A DNA stretch of 7,701 bases. It comes from JAHEEL01 sp964195515 (GTDB taxonomy: Bacteria; Actinomycetota; Acidimicrobiia; Spongiisociales; UBA5794). Both the position numbers and the translations under genes were made by a program. Below, piece by piece: positions 6,062 through 7,701 of the stretch (position 1 is the first letter of the stretch; each line of letters begins with the position of its first letter). Under the pieces are notes generated by a model that was given only the letters and a program-made list of their open reading frames with translations, ran no database searches and was not told the origin of the DNA. The DNA is taken from NCBI GenBank assembly GCA_964195515.1, contig CAXMQO010000108.1:1-7701 (forward strand), written 5' to 3'.

Positions 6062-6994
6062 ATGCACCGCGACGCCAGTTCCCGAGATCTGGATCGGCCG
6101 TTCGCCGCAGGGCTCGCCCTGCTGGTGACCACGGCGACTCTCGTCGCGCTCGCTCTGGCTGCGTCGGGCACTGTCCGCATCGCCTCCATCGTCGTGCTCG
6201 GGTTGCTCGTCCCAGCCGTCGCGATCGTCGCCGGCGCCACCGAACGCCACAGGGTCAGGCATCGGATCTCCCTCCTCGAAACGGAGATCCAGAGTGAGCG
6301 GGAGGCAGCGCAGAGGCATCATCGACTCTTCGCGCGCTTCACCGACGAGCTTCGAGCACCACTCACCGCCGTATACGGACTCTCTCGACACCTCGAGAGT
6401 GCCGGGATCAAAGACGTTGCCGAGGCAGAGGAACTCATCGCAATCATCTCCCACGACGCGACCGAGATTGTCCGGACGATCGAAAACACCGCAGTGGCAG
6501 CCCAGATCGACGCGGGTACCTACCGTCCCAGACCGGTGGTCGTCGAACTCGAACACCACGTCAAACGAATCATCGAGGCGATCGGTCGCACCCCGATCGA
6601 GATCTCAGTCGACGTCCGGGAAGCGGCCGTCTGGTGCGATCCGGCTGCGATCCGGCTGATCCTCCTCAACGTCCTCCATGCGGCAGCGGACGGTGGTGCG
6701 TGTACGGCCAGGATCGACGTCGACGAGCGCAACGGACTCGGGATCCTCTCGATTACCGACGACAGGGACGGAGGTCGCTTCTCGGACGACACACCGGGTG
6801 AACTGCTGGGTACCGGCGACACCCTGTCCGGAGGCATCATTCCGGCACTCGTCGAGAGCCAGGGAGGTACGACGAGTACGGCTTGCACGCTTGGATGGAG
6901 CAGCACCATCATCCGACTCCCGATCGCGACCCCGGCACAGCTCTCTTCCTCGACCGGGACGGGCGCCACCTTCGATGCCTCACGCACCATCTGA
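6062..6994 (+). CDS. Membrane histidine-kinase-like protein lacking the phospho-acceptor His (probable pseudokinase)
   Basis: The 310-residue protein has two membrane helices (about 15-34 and 40-59) joined by a very short loop, then a coiled-coil-like helix (62-90). An HisKA-like region follows, with FTDELRAPLTAVYGL at 93-107. In active kinases this H-box reads S-H-E-L-R-x-P-L; here the histidine position is Asp95. A HATPase-like part runs from about 155 to 295. In the N-box segment (RLILLNVLHAAADGG, 198-212) the usual second Asn is Ala. The G1 region reads TDDRDGG (232-238) rather than D-x-G-x-G, and the G2 region (GTGDTLSGG, 250-258) is distorted. The fold is recognisable but phosphotransfer and ATP binding look lost. 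No response regulator is adjacent. The ATG at 6062 is preferred because it precedes the first membrane helix; the frame is open to 5975. An Asp-bearing variant with altered chemistry cannot be excluded. Confidence 0.8.
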   Translation: MHRDASSRDLDRPFAAGLALLVTTATLVALALAASGTVRIASIVVLGLLVPAVAIVAGATERHRVRHRISLLETEIQSEREAAQRHHRLFARFTDELRAPLTAVYGLSRHLESAGIKDVAEAEELIAIISHDATEIVRTIENTAVAAQIDAGTYRPRPVVVELEHHVKRIIEAIGRTPIEISVDVREAAVWCDPAAIRLILLNVLHAAADGGACTARIDVDERNGLGILSITDDRDGGRFSDDTPGELLGTGDTLSGGIIPALVESQGGTTSTACTLGWSSTIIRLPIATPAQLSSSTGTGATFDASRTI

Positions 6995-7435
6995 TCAGGC
7001 TTCGCGTTCGAGCATCGCCTGTTCGAGCGGACCCTTCCTTCGTGTCATGAACCGCATCGCCTGGATCGCGAGCAGCGCGCCCCAGAGTGCCGCCACATAG
7101 AAGAACCACCACCCTCCCCCATTCAACACGTCGATGAGGAGAAGCGCCGAGACGACGAGTGCATACACCATCGCATGGCGGACGAACCGCATCCGCCGGC
7201 GCACCCGTTTGCGGGCAGCCCGCCCGTCCGTAGACCGACGTCTCCGCTCCTCTGCAACAGCACGCTCAACAGCCCGACGGGAGATGCCGACCTCATCGGC
7301 GACGTGAACGAGTTGCTCCAGCGTGAGACCTCGATCGGTCGGATCCTCGACCAGGTCATCGAGGCGCGCGGCAAGATCGATGATCTCTCCCACTTCGTCG
7401 CGGGGGAACCGCCGCTCCTGTCGCTGCACGTCCAT
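6995..7435 (-). CDS. 2TM-domain membrane protein with N-terminal helical region
   Basis: The 146-residue protein has a charged N-terminal part with the helical segment LTLEQLVHVADEVGISRRAVERAVAE at 37-62, split here as LTLEQLVHVADEVG and ISRRAVERAVAE. An Arg-rich connector follows (64-84), then two membrane helices at about 86-104 and 109-127. The pair carries the pattern of the 2TM family: His87, Tyr91, the tryptophans at 109-110, and WG at 118-119. 2TM domains occur in small membrane proteins and at the end of some histidine kinases; their function is unknown. The stop codon (6995-6997) abuts the TGA of the convergent kinase-like gene (6992-6994). The ATG at 7435 has no Shine-Dalgarno sequence, but a -10-like TACACT ends six bases upstream, so a leaderless transcript is possible. 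It could also be read through from the small gene upstream. Confidence 0.82.
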   Translation of the reverse strand: MDVQRQERRFPRDEVGEIIDLAARLDDLVEDPTDRGLTLEQLVHVADEVGISRRAVERAVAEERRRRSTDGRAARKRVRRRMRFVRHAMVYALVVSALLLIDVLNGGGWWFFYVAALWGALLAIQAMRFMTRRKGPLEQAMLEREA

Positions 7436-7441
7436 GATGGA

Positions 7442-7447
7442 AGTGTA
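7442..7447 (-). promoter_or_regulatory. Candidate -10 box for a leaderless 2TM-protein mRNA
   Basis: On the minus strand TACACT fits the TANNNT pattern and ends six bases before the ATG at 7435, which would put the transcript start at or next to the start codon. No good -35 element was found. Leaderless mRNAs are common in actinobacteria, and the absence of a Shine-Dalgarno sequence fits. Confidence 0.3.
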
Positions 7448-7461
7448 CGGGAACAGAAGAG

Positions 7462-7665
7462 TCAGTCTTTGGTCAGATCGACGCCGACTTCGTCAGAGTC
7501 GAGCAACTCGACGGAACAGTCCCGATCACGAAGGTGCGCCGATTGCCGCTGGTACCGAGAAACACCCATTTCCTCCACCGGTCCGGTGGTCGCCGTGCGA
7601 ACGTTCCCCTTCACCAGGGGAACCTCAGCGAGTCTTCGCAGAATCACTTCCAGTTCGGTTTCCAT
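7462..7665 (-). CDS. Small hypothetical protein, 67 residues
   Basis: I do not recognise this protein. It has an N-terminal amphipathic helix (METELEVILRRLAEVPL, 1-17), a middle part rich in polar and basic residues, and an acidic C-terminus (ELLDSDEVGVDL, 53-64). GGAGG at 7674-7678 lies eight bases before the ATG, a good spacing that supports this start. A second frame ends in TGA at 7670-7672, overlapping this Shine-Dalgarno region, as expected if an upstream gene is coupled to it. The alternative is that this frame itself continues past the right edge, because the 12 codons upstream are open, and that this is the end of a larger protein. The 2TM gene follows after 26 bp, so an operon is plausible. 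Confidence 0.5.
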   Translation of the reverse strand: METELEVILRRLAEVPLVKGNVRTATTGPVEEMGVSRYQRQSAHLRDRDCSVELLDSDEVGVDLTKD

Positions 7666-7673
7666 CCAGTCAT

Positions 7674-7678
7674 CCTCC
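7674..7678 (-). promoter_or_regulatory. Ribosome binding site of the small 67-residue gene
   Basis: GGAGG on the minus strand, eight bases before the ATG at 7665. It is the main evidence that the small gene starts inside the window rather than continuing from outside. Confidence 0.5.
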
Positions 7679-7701
7679 AGATGGTCCGCCCGCCCCAGCC
7701 A

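Noticed and set aside
7670..7699. C-terminal end of an upstream minus-strand gene (frame ending in TGA at 7670)
   Set aside because: Only nine codons are visible, all Gly, Ala, Pro and Ser rich. That is too little to annotate as a gene, although it is used as context for the 67-residue gene.

Overview
The window is GC-rich DNA with dense, codon-biased genes. Its protein families are a DUF1876 (Rv1738-like) small protein, a CFP30B-type double glyoxalase-fold protein, DUF4214 and CWB2-type wall modules, and a 2TM-domain protein. Together they point to a high-GC actinobacterium, possibly of the Acidimicrobiia type. That placement is an inference from family mix and composition; there is no rRNA or other marker in the window.

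Layout. (1) 1-988, plus: the last 52 codons of a YjjI-type glycyl radical enzyme, overlapped by its activase YjjW, a radical SAM protein with two ferredoxin-like clusters. This is an anaerobic radical-chemistry pair. (2) 989-1102: a short spacer between convergent genes, with a 7-bp-phased repeat tract and a GC hairpin. (3) 1103-2236, minus: a secreted L,D-transpeptidase with an N-terminal DUF4214 region. (4) 2357-3127, plus: a two-domain VOC protein, divergent from the transpeptidase. (5) 3125-3325: two short 8-bp-period arrays in opposite orientation; the first contains the VOC stop codon. (6) 3393-3635, plus: the DUF1876 protein. (7) 3656-5104, minus: a secreted M23 endopeptidase with a Thr/Pro linker and a CWB2-like C-terminal half. 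(8) 5105-5353: about 250 bp in which I see no gene. (9) 5354-5785, minus: an unrecognised 143-residue protein. (10) 5786-6061: a spacer with a compact set of overlapping hairpins. (11) 6062-6994, plus: a membrane protein with a histidine-kinase-like fold that has lost its phospho-acceptor histidine. (12) 6995-7435, minus: a 2TM-domain protein whose stop codon abuts that of the kinase-like gene. (13) 7462-7665, minus: a small unknown protein probably in the same transcript.

How the genes relate. Two secreted peptidoglycan enzymes (one 3-3 cross-linking, one endopeptidase) suggest envelope maintenance, but they are not in one operon. YjjI/YjjW is a functional pair. The rest looks like single-gene transcription units in alternating orientation. 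I found no CRISPR array, tRNA, rRNA, transposase or phage gene, and no convincing new multi-gene system. The most unusual items are the degenerate histidine kinase, the YjjI/YjjW pair in this kind of genome, and the short-period intergenic repeats.
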